Positions 10,351 to 19,507 of a DNA stretch of 64,000 nucleotides are shown here, in pieces. The notes under the pieces were generated by a model, which was not told the DNA's origin, did not search any database, and saw nothing but the letters and a program-made list of their open reading frames with translations. A program made the translations under genes and the position numbers. This DNA is from Saonia flava (GTDB taxonomy: Bacteria; Bacteroidota; Bacteroidia; Flavobacteriales; Flavobacteriaceae). Positions within the stretch are counted from its first letter, which is position 1; each line of letters begins with the position of its first letter. The stretch lies in NCBI RefSeq assembly GCF_011927795.1, contig NZ_JAATJJ010000001.1:830666-894665 (forward strand). The letters run 5' to 3'.

Positions 10351-11127
10351 CTAATTTCTAGTTATTAAAATAATTGTTGATGTAATTAGTATAGAAGCAA
10401 TTGACACATATATTCCAGCCCTGTTATCAAGACTTGAAGCCGTAATAGCCGATTGATTGGGTTCTACATAGACTACATCATTTTGAGTTAAATAATATAC
10501 TGGAGAGCTCAAGACTTCCTTATCGGTCAAATCGACCTTGGTGTACACCTTGGTACCATCAAAATCTCGAATAACCATTACATTTTCACGTTTTCCCTTA
10601 ATAGTCAAGTCGCCCGAAAGCCCTATAGCTTCTAAAATTGTAATTCGCTCTCCTTGAATCGAATAAGTACCTGGATGATTGACCTCACCCAAAATCGTGA
10701 CAGAAAAATTTTTTAATCTAATATTAATAATAGGGTCCTTTAAATAATCACTCAACTTTTCACGCAGAAGCACTCTAACTTCCTCGGGCGAAAGACCTGT
10801 TATTTTAATTTTACCGATTACCGGAAAATCGATTTCACCATCTTGATCCACTAAGTAATCGACCTGTTCAGGTCGCATGCCATCCTCTTGTGACCCCCTA
10901 AAAAGATTAAACGGCACGCTTGCCTCTGGATCAAGGGTTGATATATGAATACCAACCAAATCATCTACCTTAAATTTTGGAGAGAAGGTGTTTTTATCCA
11001 CCAATGTTTCGAAATTATTTGAATTCTGAAAATATACAACATCCTTTTTTGAAGCACACGAAGTTATTAATAAAATAATTGCGGTCAACCATACAGAATG
11101 AAGACTCTTCTTTTTTATAATGCCCAT
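10351..11127 (-). CDS. wza: Wza-like polysaccharide export lipoprotein
   Basis: A 258-residue outer-membrane exporter of the polysaccharide biosynthesis/export family. The N-terminus is a lipoprotein signal with lipobox LITSC. A Poly_export domain (about 40-135) and a SLBB-type domain (about 140-220, containing VTILGEV and YSIQGE) follow. The last 20 residues form a hydrophobic helix, as in many Bacteroidota Wza proteins. It sits 5 bases after the PglF-like gene and just before wzc, so it is part of the same operon. It would form the outer-membrane channel for the polymer built by the enzymes of this locus. Confidence 0.92.
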   Translation of the reverse strand: MGIIKKKSLHSVWLTAIILLITSCASKKDVVYFQNSNNFETLVDKNTFSPKFKVDDLVGIHISTLDPEASVPFNLFRGSQEDGMRPEQVDYLVDQDGEIDFPVIGKIKITGLSPEEVRVLLREKLSDYLKDPIINIRLKNFSVTILGEVNHPGTYSIQGERITILEAIGLSGDLTIKGKRENVMVIRDFDGTKVYTKVDLTDKEVLSSPVYYLTQNDVVYVEPNQSAITASSLDNRAGIYVSIASILITSTIILITRN

Positions 11128-11132
11128 TGAAG

Positions 11133-13085
11133 CTAATTTATTTGTGTTAATTGAGTTTTTATAATGTTTTTGTTTTCAATCAGATTTTTATCGGTAGTTA
11201 TGGACTTATCAAATTTACAAAGATCCGAGTTATTCGAAATATACTCTGGTACAATTTCTTTCATTAACTGCACAATGTTACTGTTGAAAACCATATTGGA
11301 CACAAAAAGTTCATCAATTTTAGACCTGAAAAATTCATAATTTAAATCCCTGACCTTACTTATCATTATTTTTTTATTATAAGTAGGCAATGTATTTTCC
11401 CCGTTTGCCAGTAACTCTTCGTATAATTTTTCACCAGGTCTTAAACCTGTAATTTTAATATCAATATCTTCTGGATATTTGAGACCTGAAAGTTTTATCA
11501 TATTCTTGGCTAAGTCAAATATTTTGACCGATTCTCCCATATCAAAAATGAATATTTCACCTCCTTTACCCATAGCGCCAGCTTCCAACACCAATTGCGA
11601 TGCCTCAGGAATGGTCATAAAATAGCGGGTAATATCTTTATGAGTTACAGTAAGTGGCCCACCTTTTTCAATCTGTTTTTTAAATAATGGGATTACGGAA
11701 CCATTGGAACCTAAAACATTACCGAACCTAGTAGTAATGAACTTGGTTTTATGCTCTTGTTGCATACAACTTATATATATTTCAGCAATTCGTTTGGTAG
11801 CCCCCATGACGTTGGTTGGATTCACCGCTTTATCAGTAGATACAAAAACAAATTTTTCAACATTGTGACTTATTGCCAAATCAGCAATATTTTTTGTTCC
11901 TCCTATATTTATTTTAATAGCTTCATAAGCATTATACTCCATCAGAGGCACATGCTTATAGGCTGCAGCATGGAATAAAATATCCGGTTTGTGCTCCTCA
12001 AAAAAATGATTCATCCTATTTTTATCCCTAATATCTGCAACAATTGGGACAAAATTATGATGCCCAGACTGCTTTAATTCTTGTTGCAGGTCATACAGTG
12101 CAGACTCAGCTTGGTCGATTATTATTAAGGATGCATAGTCATAGTTTGCTATTTGCCTCACTATTTCACTACCAATTGACCCAGCACCTCCAGTTACCAT
12201 AACAGTTTTACCTTTTAATTCCTCACAAACTCTAGATTTTCTAATACTTATAGGCACTCTATTAAGCAAATCCTCAATCTGTACATTTTTAATCTGTGAT
12301 GCCTTGAACTCTCCATTAATCCAATCCTGAACTGGTGGCACAATTTTGACCTGGACAGGTAAATCAACCAATCCTTCCACCAATTTTCGAAGTTTGGCAT
12401 TGTCTATCTTATGAATAGCCACAATGATTTCAGAAATATTATGTTTATCAATAAGATATTCTGTCAAATCTGACCTAGAATGTACTGGAAGACCATTGAT
12501 TCGTTTCCCTCTTTTTTTCTTATCATCATCTATGAATCCAACTACCTTAGAATTGGTACCTGTATGGTTTGTAAGGGCATTGTAGGTGAGAATACCCGAT
12601 TCTCCAGCCCCATAAATAAATATATTTTTAAAAACCTTAAATTTAGTGACCATATTATGGTACATAGCTTTAAAAATATATCTGGATGTCGTGAGCCCTA
12701 CCAAGCTAATAAGGCTATGTATGATAATTATAGAAAGAGGTATGGTGAAACCATCTATATAGTCAAAACGCCGATTGAGAATAATCACAAAAATAATGAT
12801 GATACTTGAAAGACATATAGCATTAAAAATATTATAGATGTCTTTGATTCCCGTGTGCCTTATAAAACCTTTATGAGATCCTGTTACCACAAAAGTTACG
12901 GCAGCGACAATCATTACAATAGGCAATTGCAACAGAAGCTTAGATACATCAAAGCCAAAAGAGAGATTGAATCTAATGATATATGATAACACAAAAGAAA
13001 ATGCAATAATCAAAGTATCAATGGCCAACACGGACCACTTTGATGCATATCTGTTCGAATTTTTTAGTAGATATTTCTTCAACAT
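11133..13085 (-). CDS. PglF/FlaA1/CapD-type UDP-GlcNAc 4,6-dehydratase, membrane-bound
   Basis: A 650-residue nucleotide-sugar dehydratase of the WbpM/PglF/CapD family. Four membrane helices lie in residues 16-138. A first Rossmann-like domain begins near 155 (GAGESG). The catalytic SDR domain starts near 295 (TGGAGSIGSE). The active-site region STDKAVNPTNVMGATK (about 413-428) has Met in place of the usual SDR tyrosine, as is normal in this subfamily. It would make UDP-4-keto-6-deoxy-HexNAc, the substrate of the neighbouring aminotransferase. Its ATG overlaps the stop of that gene by one base (TAATG), which points to translational coupling. Whether C5 is also epimerised cannot be told. Confidence 0.9.
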   Translation of the reverse strand: MLKKYLLKNSNRYASKWSVLAIDTLIIAFSFVLSYIIRFNLSFGFDVSKLLLQLPIVMIVAAVTFVVTGSHKGFIRHTGIKDIYNIFNAICLSSIIIIFVIILNRRFDYIDGFTIPLSIIIIHSLISLVGLTTSRYIFKAMYHNMVTKFKVFKNIFIYGAGESGILTYNALTNHTGTNSKVVGFIDDDKKKRGKRINGLPVHSRSDLTEYLIDKHNISEIIVAIHKIDNAKLRKLVEGLVDLPVQVKIVPPVQDWINGEFKASQIKNVQIEDLLNRVPISIRKSRVCEELKGKTVMVTGGAGSIGSEIVRQIANYDYASLIIIDQAESALYDLQQELKQSGHHNFVPIVADIRDKNRMNHFFEEHKPDILFHAAAYKHVPLMEYNAYEAIKINIGGTKNIADLAISHNVEKFVFVSTDKAVNPTNVMGATKRIAEIYISCMQQEHKTKFITTRFGNVLGSNGSVIPLFKKQIEKGGPLTVTHKDITRYFMTIPEASQLVLEAGAMGKGGEIFIFDMGESVKIFDLAKNMIKLSGLKYPEDIDIKITGLRPGEKLYEELLANGENTLPTYNKKIMISKVRDLNYEFFRSKIDELFVSNMVFNSNIVQLMKEIVPEYISNNSDLCKFDKSITTDKNLIENKNIIKTQLTQIN

Positions 13086-14209
13086 TAGCTTAAATTATTT
13101 AAGATTAGGGAAGTTATTCTATTTAAATCTTCTTCAAGCAAGTTCGAACCACTGGGCAAACAAAGTCCTCTTTTGAATAAATCTGAAGAAGTTCCATTAG
13201 TGTAACTTTCAAAACACTGGAATACGGGCTGTTCGTGCATAGGCTTCCAAAGTGGCCTACACTCTATATCTTCTATTTGCAATGCAAGTCTAATTTTTTC
13301 CCTGATTTCAAAAGATGGAGTAATTATACAGGTCAACCAACGATTACTATAATACCCTTTGGGTTCTTCCAAAAAATCAATCCCTTCAATATGGCCTAGT
13401 CGTTCTTTGTAGAAACTATAATTTGCCCTTCTAACCTTGACTCTTTCTGTCAACACTTCCATTTGCCCTCTTCCTATACCTGCTAAAACATTGCTCATTC
13501 TATAATTATGCCCAACAGAGGTGTGCTCATAATGTGGTGCACTATCCCTAGCCTGTGTAGCCAAAAAAACCGCCTTTTTCTTTATATTATTATCTTTCGT
13601 TAGTAACGCCCCTCCACCAGAGGTTGTAATTATTTTATTTCCGTTGAAGGATAATATTCCAATTTTTCCAAAACTTCCACATTTTTTCCCATTTACAGAA
13701 CTGCCCAGAGCTTCTGCACTATCCTCCACTACAGGAATTTCATATCTCTTCGAAACTTCGTGAATTTCACGGGTCTTATAGGGCATGCCATATAAATGCA
13801 CCGCCACAATTGCCTTTGGTTTTTTTCCTTTTTTCATTCTATCCAAGACAGCTCGCTCCAAAAGTTCTGGAGATATATTCCAGGTATCTTTTTCACTATC
13901 GACAAAAATAGGATTTGCTCCCAAATAGGTAATCGGATTTGCAGAAGCGGAAAAAGTAAAACTCTGACAAATTACATCATCGTCTCTAGAAACCCCTAAA
14001 AGCTTTAATGCCAAGTGAATTGATGCCGTACCAGAACTAAGTGCCGCAGTATGAACTTCATTGTCATAAAAATCTGATATAGAGGCCTCAAAAGCATTAA
14101 CATTTGGTCCAAGAGGCGCCACCCAATTAGTATCAAAAGCTTCTTTAACATATTGCTGCTCCGTCCCTCCCATATGAGGAGAGGACAACCATATTTTAGT
14201 TTTTGTCAT
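13085..14209 (-). CDS. PglE-like DegT/DnrJ/EryC1/StrS aminotransferase
   Basis: A PLP-dependent sugar aminotransferase of 374 residues. The PLP-lysine region reads SFNGNKIITTSGGG (Lys near residue 190), the form found in PglE-like enzymes that make UDP-4-amino-4,6-dideoxy-GlcNAc. The motif VEDSAEALGS, with the cofactor-binding Asp, is also present. I use the ATG at 14209; the TTG one codon upstream is less likely. It is the first gene of a four-gene operon with PglF-like, Wza and Wzc, and a good promoter lies 35 bases upstream. No PglD-type acetyltransferase is found beside it or anywhere in the window. Confidence 0.9.
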   Translation of the reverse strand: MTKTKIWLSSPHMGGTEQQYVKEAFDTNWVAPLGPNVNAFEASISDFYDNEVHTAALSSGTASIHLALKLLGVSRDDDVICQSFTFSASANPITYLGANPIFVDSEKDTWNISPELLERAVLDRMKKGKKPKAIVAVHLYGMPYKTREIHEVSKRYEIPVVEDSAEALGSSVNGKKCGSFGKIGILSFNGNKIITTSGGGALLTKDNNIKKKAVFLATQARDSAPHYEHTSVGHNYRMSNVLAGIGRGQMEVLTERVKVRRANYSFYKERLGHIEGIDFLEEPKGYYSNRWLTCIITPSFEIREKIRLALQIEDIECRPLWKPMHEQPVFQCFESYTNGTSSDLFKRGLCLPSGSNLLEEDLNRITSLILNNLS

Positions 14210-14243
14210 CAAAATTTGAAACTAGTTAAGGTTATTTAGAAAT

Positions 14244-14271
14244 CAAATGTAGTTATATGGTTTTCAGTCAA
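14244..14271 (-). promoter_or_regulatory. promoter for the aminotransferase-pglF-wza-wzc operon
   Basis: On the minus strand TTG (14271-14269) is followed after 17 nt by TACATTTG (14251-14244). This matches the Bacteroidota pattern TTG-N17-23-TAnnTTTG. The box ends 34 nt before the ATG at 14209, which leaves a leader of roughly 25-30 nt. It is one of the two most complete promoters in the window. Confidence 0.6.
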
Positions 14272-14425
14272 GGGCATAATTCGTTCAAGACGTAAAATTA
14301 TCGATTAAAGGAATGCGAAAAGTGAAATTTGTATAAACACTATAAAATTGTGTGTCAGTCAACGAAATAAGTAGGTCATATGACTTTTTTTGTGTGCAAT
14401 AATATTAAGTTTACAAAGTTATTAT

Positions 14426-14433
14426 AACCTTTG
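14426..14433 (+). promoter_or_regulatory. possible -7 box for ugd (AACCTTTG, one mismatch)
   Basis: AACCTTTG differs from TAnnTTTG at one position and ends 23 nt before the ugd ATG. That distance is the same as for the better boxes of pfkA and tsaD. There is no clear -33 TTG. Confidence 0.3.
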
Positions 14434-14456
14434 CACCAAAGAAACCTAACTCTATA

Positions 14457-15854
14457 ATGAAAAAAATAAAAAAAATTTGCTGTATTGGTGCTGGTTATGT
14501 AGGTGGCCCCACAATGGCAGTAATTGCAAAAAATTGTCCAGAAATTGATGTGACCGTAGTTGATATTAACCAAAAAAGAATTGATTTATGGAACCATAAC
14601 AATCTAGACCTCCTCCCAGTATATGAGCCAGGTCTAAGGGAAATTGTTAAAGAAACAAGAGGTGGGAATTTATTTTTTACCACTGAAGTAGACAAGGCTA
14701 TAGATGAAGCTGAAATGATATTCATTTCTGTAAACACACCTACAAAGACTTATGGAAAGGGCAAAGGCCAAGCAGCAGACCTTAAGTTTATCGAGCTTTG
14801 TGCCAGAAATATTGCCAAAGTTGCCAAAACAGATAAAATTGTAGTCGAAAAATCCACGTTACCCGTAAGGACGGCTGAAGCCGTCAAGAGCATTTTGGAC
14901 AATACTGGAAAAGGGGTTAAGTTTGAAATCCTTTCAAATCCTGAGTTTTTGGCGGAAGGAACAGCTGTTGATGACTTACTTAATGCGGACAGAGTTTTGA
15001 TTGGTGGTGATGAAACCAAATCAGGTCAAGAAGCTAAAGATACCCTCAGTTGGATATATGAGCACTGGTTGCCCAAAGAAAGAATATTGCAAACCAATGT
15101 TTGGTCTTCAGAACTTTCAAAATTGGTAGCAAATGCATTTTTAGCACAGCGTGTTTCTTCAATTAATTCAATATCTGCCCTGTGTGAAAAAACAGATGCC
15201 AATGTAGCCGAAGTATCCAAGGCAATTGGTTTTGATAGCAGAATAGGATCAAAATTTTTGAATTCTTCTGTTGGCTTTGGTGGGTCATGTTTTCAAAAAG
15301 ACATCCTAAATTTAGTCTATATAGCAAAAAGTTATGGCCTGAATGAAGTAGCAAACTATTGGGAGCAAGTTATTATTATGAACGACTATCAAAAAAGACG
15401 TTTTGCCGACAATATTATTTCCACACTATACAATACGGTTTCGGATAAAAAAATCTGTTTCTATGGTTGGGCTTTCAAAAAAGACACTAATGATACTAGG
15501 GAATCTGCTGCCATTTATGTCGCTGATGCACTTTTGGAAGAAAAAGCTCAAATAGTTGTTTATGACCCAAAGGTTTCTGAAGAAACCATTTATGCCGATT
15601 TGGATTACTTGGGAACGAGAAGTCCAGAGGAAAATAGAAAGCTTCTCAAAGTAATCAATGACCCTATGGAAGCTTGTAATGATGCCCATGCCATAGCTAT
15701 AATGACAGAATGGGATGAGTTTAAAAACTATGATTGGATTGCCATCTTCGAGTTAATGCTAAAACCTGCCTTTGTCTTTGATGGAAGAAGAATTCTTACT
15801 AAAGAAAAAATGAATGCTATCGGATTCAAATACTATAAAATTGGGCAATCATGA
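14457..15854 (+). CDS. ugd: UDP-glucose 6-dehydrogenase
   Basis: A 465-residue enzyme that oxidises UDP-glucose to UDP-glucuronate with two NAD+. The N-terminal NAD-binding motif GAGYVG is at residues 11-16. The catalytic cysteine lies in [10 protein letters not shown] (Cys278). The N-terminal pattern ([19 protein letters not shown]) and the length match the eukaryote-like UGDH subfamily rather than the shorter Ugd of enterobacteria. It begins a plus-strand group inside an otherwise minus-strand locus and overlaps the next gene by four bases (ATGA). Its product feeds the epimerase and so the uronic acid part of the polymer. Confidence 0.95.
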   Translation: MKKIKKICCIGAGYVGGPTMAVIAKNCPEIDVTVVDINQKRIDLWNHNNLDLLPVYEPGLREIVKETRGGNLFFTTEVDKAIDEAEMIFISVNTPTKTYGKGKGQAADLKFIELCARNIAKVAKTDKIVVEKSTLPVRTAEAVKSILDNTGKGVKFEILSNPEFLAEGTAVDDLLNADRVLIGGDETKSGQEAKDTLSWIYEHWLPKERILQTNVWSSELSKLVANAFLAQRVSSINSISALCEKTDANVAEVSKAIGFDSRIGSKFLNSSVGFGGSCFQKDILNLVYIAKSYGLNEVANYWEQVIIMNDYQKRRFADNIISTLYNTVSDKKICFYGWAFKKDTNDTRESAAIYVADALLEEKAQIVVYDPKVSEETIYADLDYLGTRSPEENRKLLKVINDPMEACNDAHAIAIMTEWDEFKNYDWIAIFELMLKPAFVFDGRRILTKEKMNAIGFKYYKIGQS

Positions 15855-16870
15855 AAATATTGGTGACCGGCGGTGCCGGTTTTATTGGGTATCACCTTTG
15901 CGAGGCTTTAATTAAGGATGGACATACAGTTGTAGGTCTTGACAATATCAATGACTATTATGATGTAAGCTTAAAGTATAATCGCCTAAAACAACTAGGA
16001 ATTAGAAAAATTGATGCTAAGCAATACAATATCCTTTGTACCAGCAGCATACATGGAAAAAAAATGACCTTTGTTAAAATGGCCTTGGAAGACAGAGAAG
16101 CCCTTCCAGCACTTTTCGAAAATCTTGATTTTGACGTTGTATGTAACCTAGCTGCACAAGCAGGAGTCCGTTATAGTTTGGAGAATCCTTCCTCTTATAT
16201 TGATAGTAATATTGTTGGTTTTTTAAATATTTTGGAGTGCTGCCGACATAATAAAATTAAGCATTTAATATATGCGAGCAGCAGTAGTGTGTATGGTATG
16301 AATGAAAAAATTCCATTTTCAGTTCAGGACAGTGTGGATTACCCCATAAGCCTCTATGCTGCAAGTAAGAAGAGTAATGAACTTATGGCACATGCTTACA
16401 GTCATTTGTATGGAATACCTACTACAGGGCTACGCTTCTTCACCGTGTATGGTCCATGGGGTAGACCCGATATGGCCATTTACCTATTCACAAAAGCAAT
16501 AACCCAAGGCCAGCCAATAAATGTTTTTAACCATGGCCAAATGGAACGTGACTTCACCCATGTAAATGATATAGTCGAAGGCGTTAAGCGCATCATTGAA
16601 AAACCGGCAAAAGAAAGAAAAGACCTATACAAGCTCTATAATATTGGCAATAATAGCTCTGTAAGATTGATGGATTTCATAGAGGCCATTGAAAAAAGTT
16701 TAGGAATTAAGGCCAAAAAAAATATGATGCCCATGCAGCCTGGTGACGTATCTAGAACTTGGGCGGACGTGAATGACTTAATCGCGGATTACAATTATAG
16801 TCCAAACACTCCTGTTGAGGAGGGTATTCAATCTTTTGTGGATTGGTATAAGGATTATCATAATCTATAG
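15851..16870 (+). CDS. UDP-glucuronate 4-epimerase-like NAD-dependent epimerase
   Basis: A 339-residue extended SDR. The NAD motif GGAGFIG is at residues 7-13, the catalytic Tyr169/Lys173 is in LYAASKK, and the stretch [16 protein letters not shown] is typical of UDP-glucuronate 4-epimerases. It would convert UDP-GlcA from Ugd into UDP-GalA. The four-base overlap with ugd supports co-translation. A different uronate epimerase specificity is possible, but the pairing with ugd makes GalA the best guess. Confidence 0.88.
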   Translation: MKILVTGGAGFIGYHLCEALIKDGHTVVGLDNINDYYDVSLKYNRLKQLGIRKIDAKQYNILCTSSIHGKKMTFVKMALEDREALPALFENLDFDVVCNLAAQAGVRYSLENPSSYIDSNIVGFLNILECCRHNKIKHLIYASSSSVYGMNEKIPFSVQDSVDYPISLYAASKKSNELMAHAYSHLYGIPTTGLRFFTVYGPWGRPDMAIYLFTKAITQGQPINVFNHGQMERDFTHVNDIVEGVKRIIEKPAKERKDLYKLYNIGNNSSVRLMDFIEAIEKSLGIKAKKNMMPMQPGDVSRTWADVNDLIADYNYSPNTPVEEGIQSFVDWYKDYHNL

Positions 16871-17010
16871 ACTTCATCATTGCTTCTACAATTATAAGTT
16901 AGTCAATATAAATTTTGAAAAATAGACATTATATTAAGAAAATTAGTTTGAGTATTTCGTTTTCAATTGAACTAGTTTTTTTGGTTAAAGTTAATTAAGT
17001 AAAAACTCAG

Positions 17011-17922
17011 ATGGATAAGGATAAAAAAATAAAAGTACTTTACTTCGCTGGGTCAGGAAGATCCGGATCTACAATTTTAAATATAATTTTGGGAAATCAT
17101 CCTCATATTTTTGGAGGAGGAGAATTGCAAAACATGGGGCAAGTTTACAATGCAAATAAAATTTGTTCTTGTCAAAGCCCATTGATTCATTGTGAATTTT
17201 GGTCATCTGTAGTGAATGATTGGTCTTCCAAAATTGAAGAAGACAATATTACTTCAGGTTTTAAAAAATGGAGTGAGGTTGAGGGTGTTTTTTCCATAAA
17301 ATCATGGGTGAAAATGTATTTTGGAATTGGAAAAAAGGATGCTCAATTCAAAGAATATTTAAAAAGCACATCAGAATTTCTCCGTTCTGTTCAACAGCAT
17401 AGCAAAAAAAAGGTTCTAGTTGACATATCTAAAAACCCTCTTCGAGCATGGGCCCTTGAGGAAAACCCTGATATTGATTTAAGAATGGTTCATCTTGTTC
17501 GGGACGGTAGAGCTGTAACCTGGTCCCTTAAAAGGACAGCTGAACGGCAAAATAGAAAAAGGCCAACATGGAGAGCTGCTATGTTTTGGGCATTGATAAA
17601 TCGAATGACAAATTTAGTAAGGTCAAAAGTGGAACATAGGACTTTGGTAAGGTACGAGGATTTTATTGAAAACCCAGGTCTAGTTTTAAATCAAATCGGT
17701 GAGATGGCAGAGATTGATTTTACAGATATTATCAATAATATAGATAAAAACGATGATTTTCGAATTGATCATGTTATGGCCGGTAACGGTATTAGAAAGG
17801 CAGACACTATAAAATTTGAGACTACAAAAACTGACGGTTGGATAAAAAAACTAAATTCAAGGAGCAAAAATATTTTCAAAATTCTTTCATATAGTTCTTT
17901 GAAAAAATTTAACTACCGTTAG
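17011..17922 (+). CDS. sulfotransferase family protein
   Basis: A 303-residue PAPS-dependent sulfotransferase. The 5'-phosphosulfate loop GSGRSGST is at residues 14-21, and the 3'-phosphate-binding segment HLVRDGRAVTWS lies near 160-172. No signal peptide is seen, so it should act in the cytoplasm on a sugar-lipid intermediate or precursor. It is 140 bases after the epimerase on the same strand and faces a second, dissimilar sulfotransferase. This context suggests sulfation of the exopolysaccharide. The acceptor is unknown. Confidence 0.85.
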   Translation: MDKDKKIKVLYFAGSGRSGSTILNIILGNHPHIFGGGELQNMGQVYNANKICSCQSPLIHCEFWSSVVNDWSSKIEEDNITSGFKKWSEVEGVFSIKSWVKMYFGIGKKDAQFKEYLKSTSEFLRSVQQHSKKKVLVDISKNPLRAWALEENPDIDLRMVHLVRDGRAVTWSLKRTAERQNRKRPTWRAAMFWALINRMTNLVRSKVEHRTLVRYEDFIENPGLVLNQIGEMAEIDFTDIINNIDKNDDFRIDHVMAGNGIRKADTIKFETTKTDGWIKKLNSRSKNIFKILSYSSLKKFNYR

Positions 17923-18088
17923 TTAGTGCTTACATTTTTCAATACCTCTACTTCCAAATATACGTTTTTGATACCTTCGAAATTATTTTCATCCCGTAGG
18001 CATTCCAAGTAGTATATAAATGGAAAATAGTTGGCTCTTAGTCAAGCTAGACTATATATCTTAATTTGGGACTAGGTTAGGCTAATTT

Positions 18089-18982
18089 CTATTTTTTTTC
18101 AAAAAGATTAATAAGCCTTCTTCTTTCCTCTTCAGAAAAGAAAGTAGCATTTTTCTTATTTTGATTAAAAATTCTATTTCTTTTAAAATAATCAAAACAT
18201 GCTTTATCTTGACTTAGGCCGGTATAAGAGAGAATTTTCTCAATTGTACTTTCTGGATTTTCAATAAAATTTGTGTATTCTACTTTTAACGCATCAGGTC
18301 TATGTGTGAAAATTTCATTTTCAGTAACTTGAATAATTTTTCTTATCTGATAGGCAGTGATTTGAATATTATCTGATTTGTTAGACTCCAACCATTTATT
18401 ATCAGAATCATCATAGGCCCCTTGCCACCAAAATTTGGTCATACCTCTTTCTTTCCAAAAAGGCACCCGCATCAGTGAATTTACTACTGCAATGGAATCT
18501 CTTGTTATATAAACAACCTTGGCTTTTGGAAAAATACTTAATAAATAGTTTAAACGAGAAGGTCCTGTTATTTTAAATGCCAGTCTTTTTTTTCCCTGTT
18601 TGTTAACAAGCTTGGAAAAAAAAGAAACAATACGTAATCGTTCTTCGGAAGTTGCTTTTTCATTTATCAAAAAATCTTTTGAAAAACTTATCCCATCCCT
18701 TACTAAATAATCCCACATTGGATAGGCTTCTACCGAGCGGAATATGAAGTAATTTAACGGGGAAACCTTGTTTAGCTGTTTTTTTTGACCGTGAAATCTC
18801 CAAAATGAGTTATCTGCCAGTCTTCTCAAATAATTGATATTGGTATTTCCTAATACCCTAGGTTGATATTGGGATGGATAAGCCAAGTCTTTGTGCCTCA
18901 TCACTATTTCAGAAATTATCGATGTCCCAGATCTTGGCGCTCCTAAAAAAATAATAGGTTCCTCCACATAATTAATTCCCAT
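18089..18982 (-). CDS. second sulfotransferase family protein
   Basis: A 297-residue protein with the sulfotransferase loop GAPRSGT at residues 14-20 and a 3'-phosphate site YITRDSIAVVNS near 155-167. Outside these motifs it shares little with the neighbour at 17011, so the two probably sulfate different positions or residues. It converges on that neighbour with 166 bases between them. No signal peptide is visible. The surrounding DNA is very AT-rich. Confidence 0.85.
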   Translation of the reverse strand: MGINYVEEPIIFLGAPRSGTSIISEIVMRHKDLAYPSQYQPRVLGNTNINYLRRLADNSFWRFHGQKKQLNKVSPLNYFIFRSVEAYPMWDYLVRDGISFSKDFLINEKATSEERLRIVSFFSKLVNKQGKKRLAFKITGPSRLNYLLSIFPKAKVVYITRDSIAVVNSLMRVPFWKERGMTKFWWQGAYDDSDNKWLESNKSDNIQITAYQIRKIIQVTENEIFTHRPDALKVEYTNFIENPESTIEKILSYTGLSQDKACFDYFKRNRIFNQNKKNATFFSEEERRRLINLFEKK

Positions 18983-19507
18983 ATAATAAAATGCCTTATT
19001 CCCAATTGACTTTTTTTAAGTCTTTGGGGGTTTTTAATCCTTAAAATTTTAAAAATAATAATTTCTTCGGATTAATTGCCTTAGAATTCGACAACACTCC
19101 ATTAAAAATCTTCTTTCTTCATTCTAAAGTACCTAGTAAGAGTTTTTGAAAGAATAAATGTTTTGTATATTACAAATTAAAATGTTTACTAAGACCTTCA
19201 AAATAGGACCTAAAAACTCCCTTAAGCATGTTATTTTGTCATTTTAATATACAAAAAAAACTTACTTTCTTAAAAACAACCACCTAAATCCAAAGTTTGA
19301 AAATGTCTTTTTCAAACTTTTATTAAACTGCCTGCCTATATCAAAAACCAAACTCTTTTAATGAAGGTCAATACATTGATTTTTTTTAATCAATCTTGTT
19401 TCACACTATTTCGACCAAACTGAAATATTAATGATTTTTTTATTATTAATACTTTAATAGAAGACTTAAATTCTTTATTTTACCAAAAGAAAGGAAAGGT
19501 AAAACAA
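18983..19507. other. 525-base AT-rich intergenic region
   Basis: It lies upstream of the second sulfotransferase and downstream of the lyase gene, both on the minus strand. I find no open frame with coding character and no TAnnTTTG box on the minus strand. The only clear structure is the hairpin at 19292-19320. Confidence 0.6.
19292..19320. terminator. perfect 12-bp AT-rich hairpin, possible terminator or RNA-processing site
   Basis: AAAGTTTGAAAA (19292-19303) and its exact complement (19309-19320) are separated by five bases. It lies about 190 bases past the stop of the lyase gene. There is no clean U-tract on the minus strand, so a termination role is uncertain. Confidence 0.4.

Noticed and set aside
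17923-18088. Terminator between the two convergent sulfotransferases
   Set aside because: Only a 5-bp stem (TAGTC/GACTA around 18040-18055) is seen, without a U-tract.
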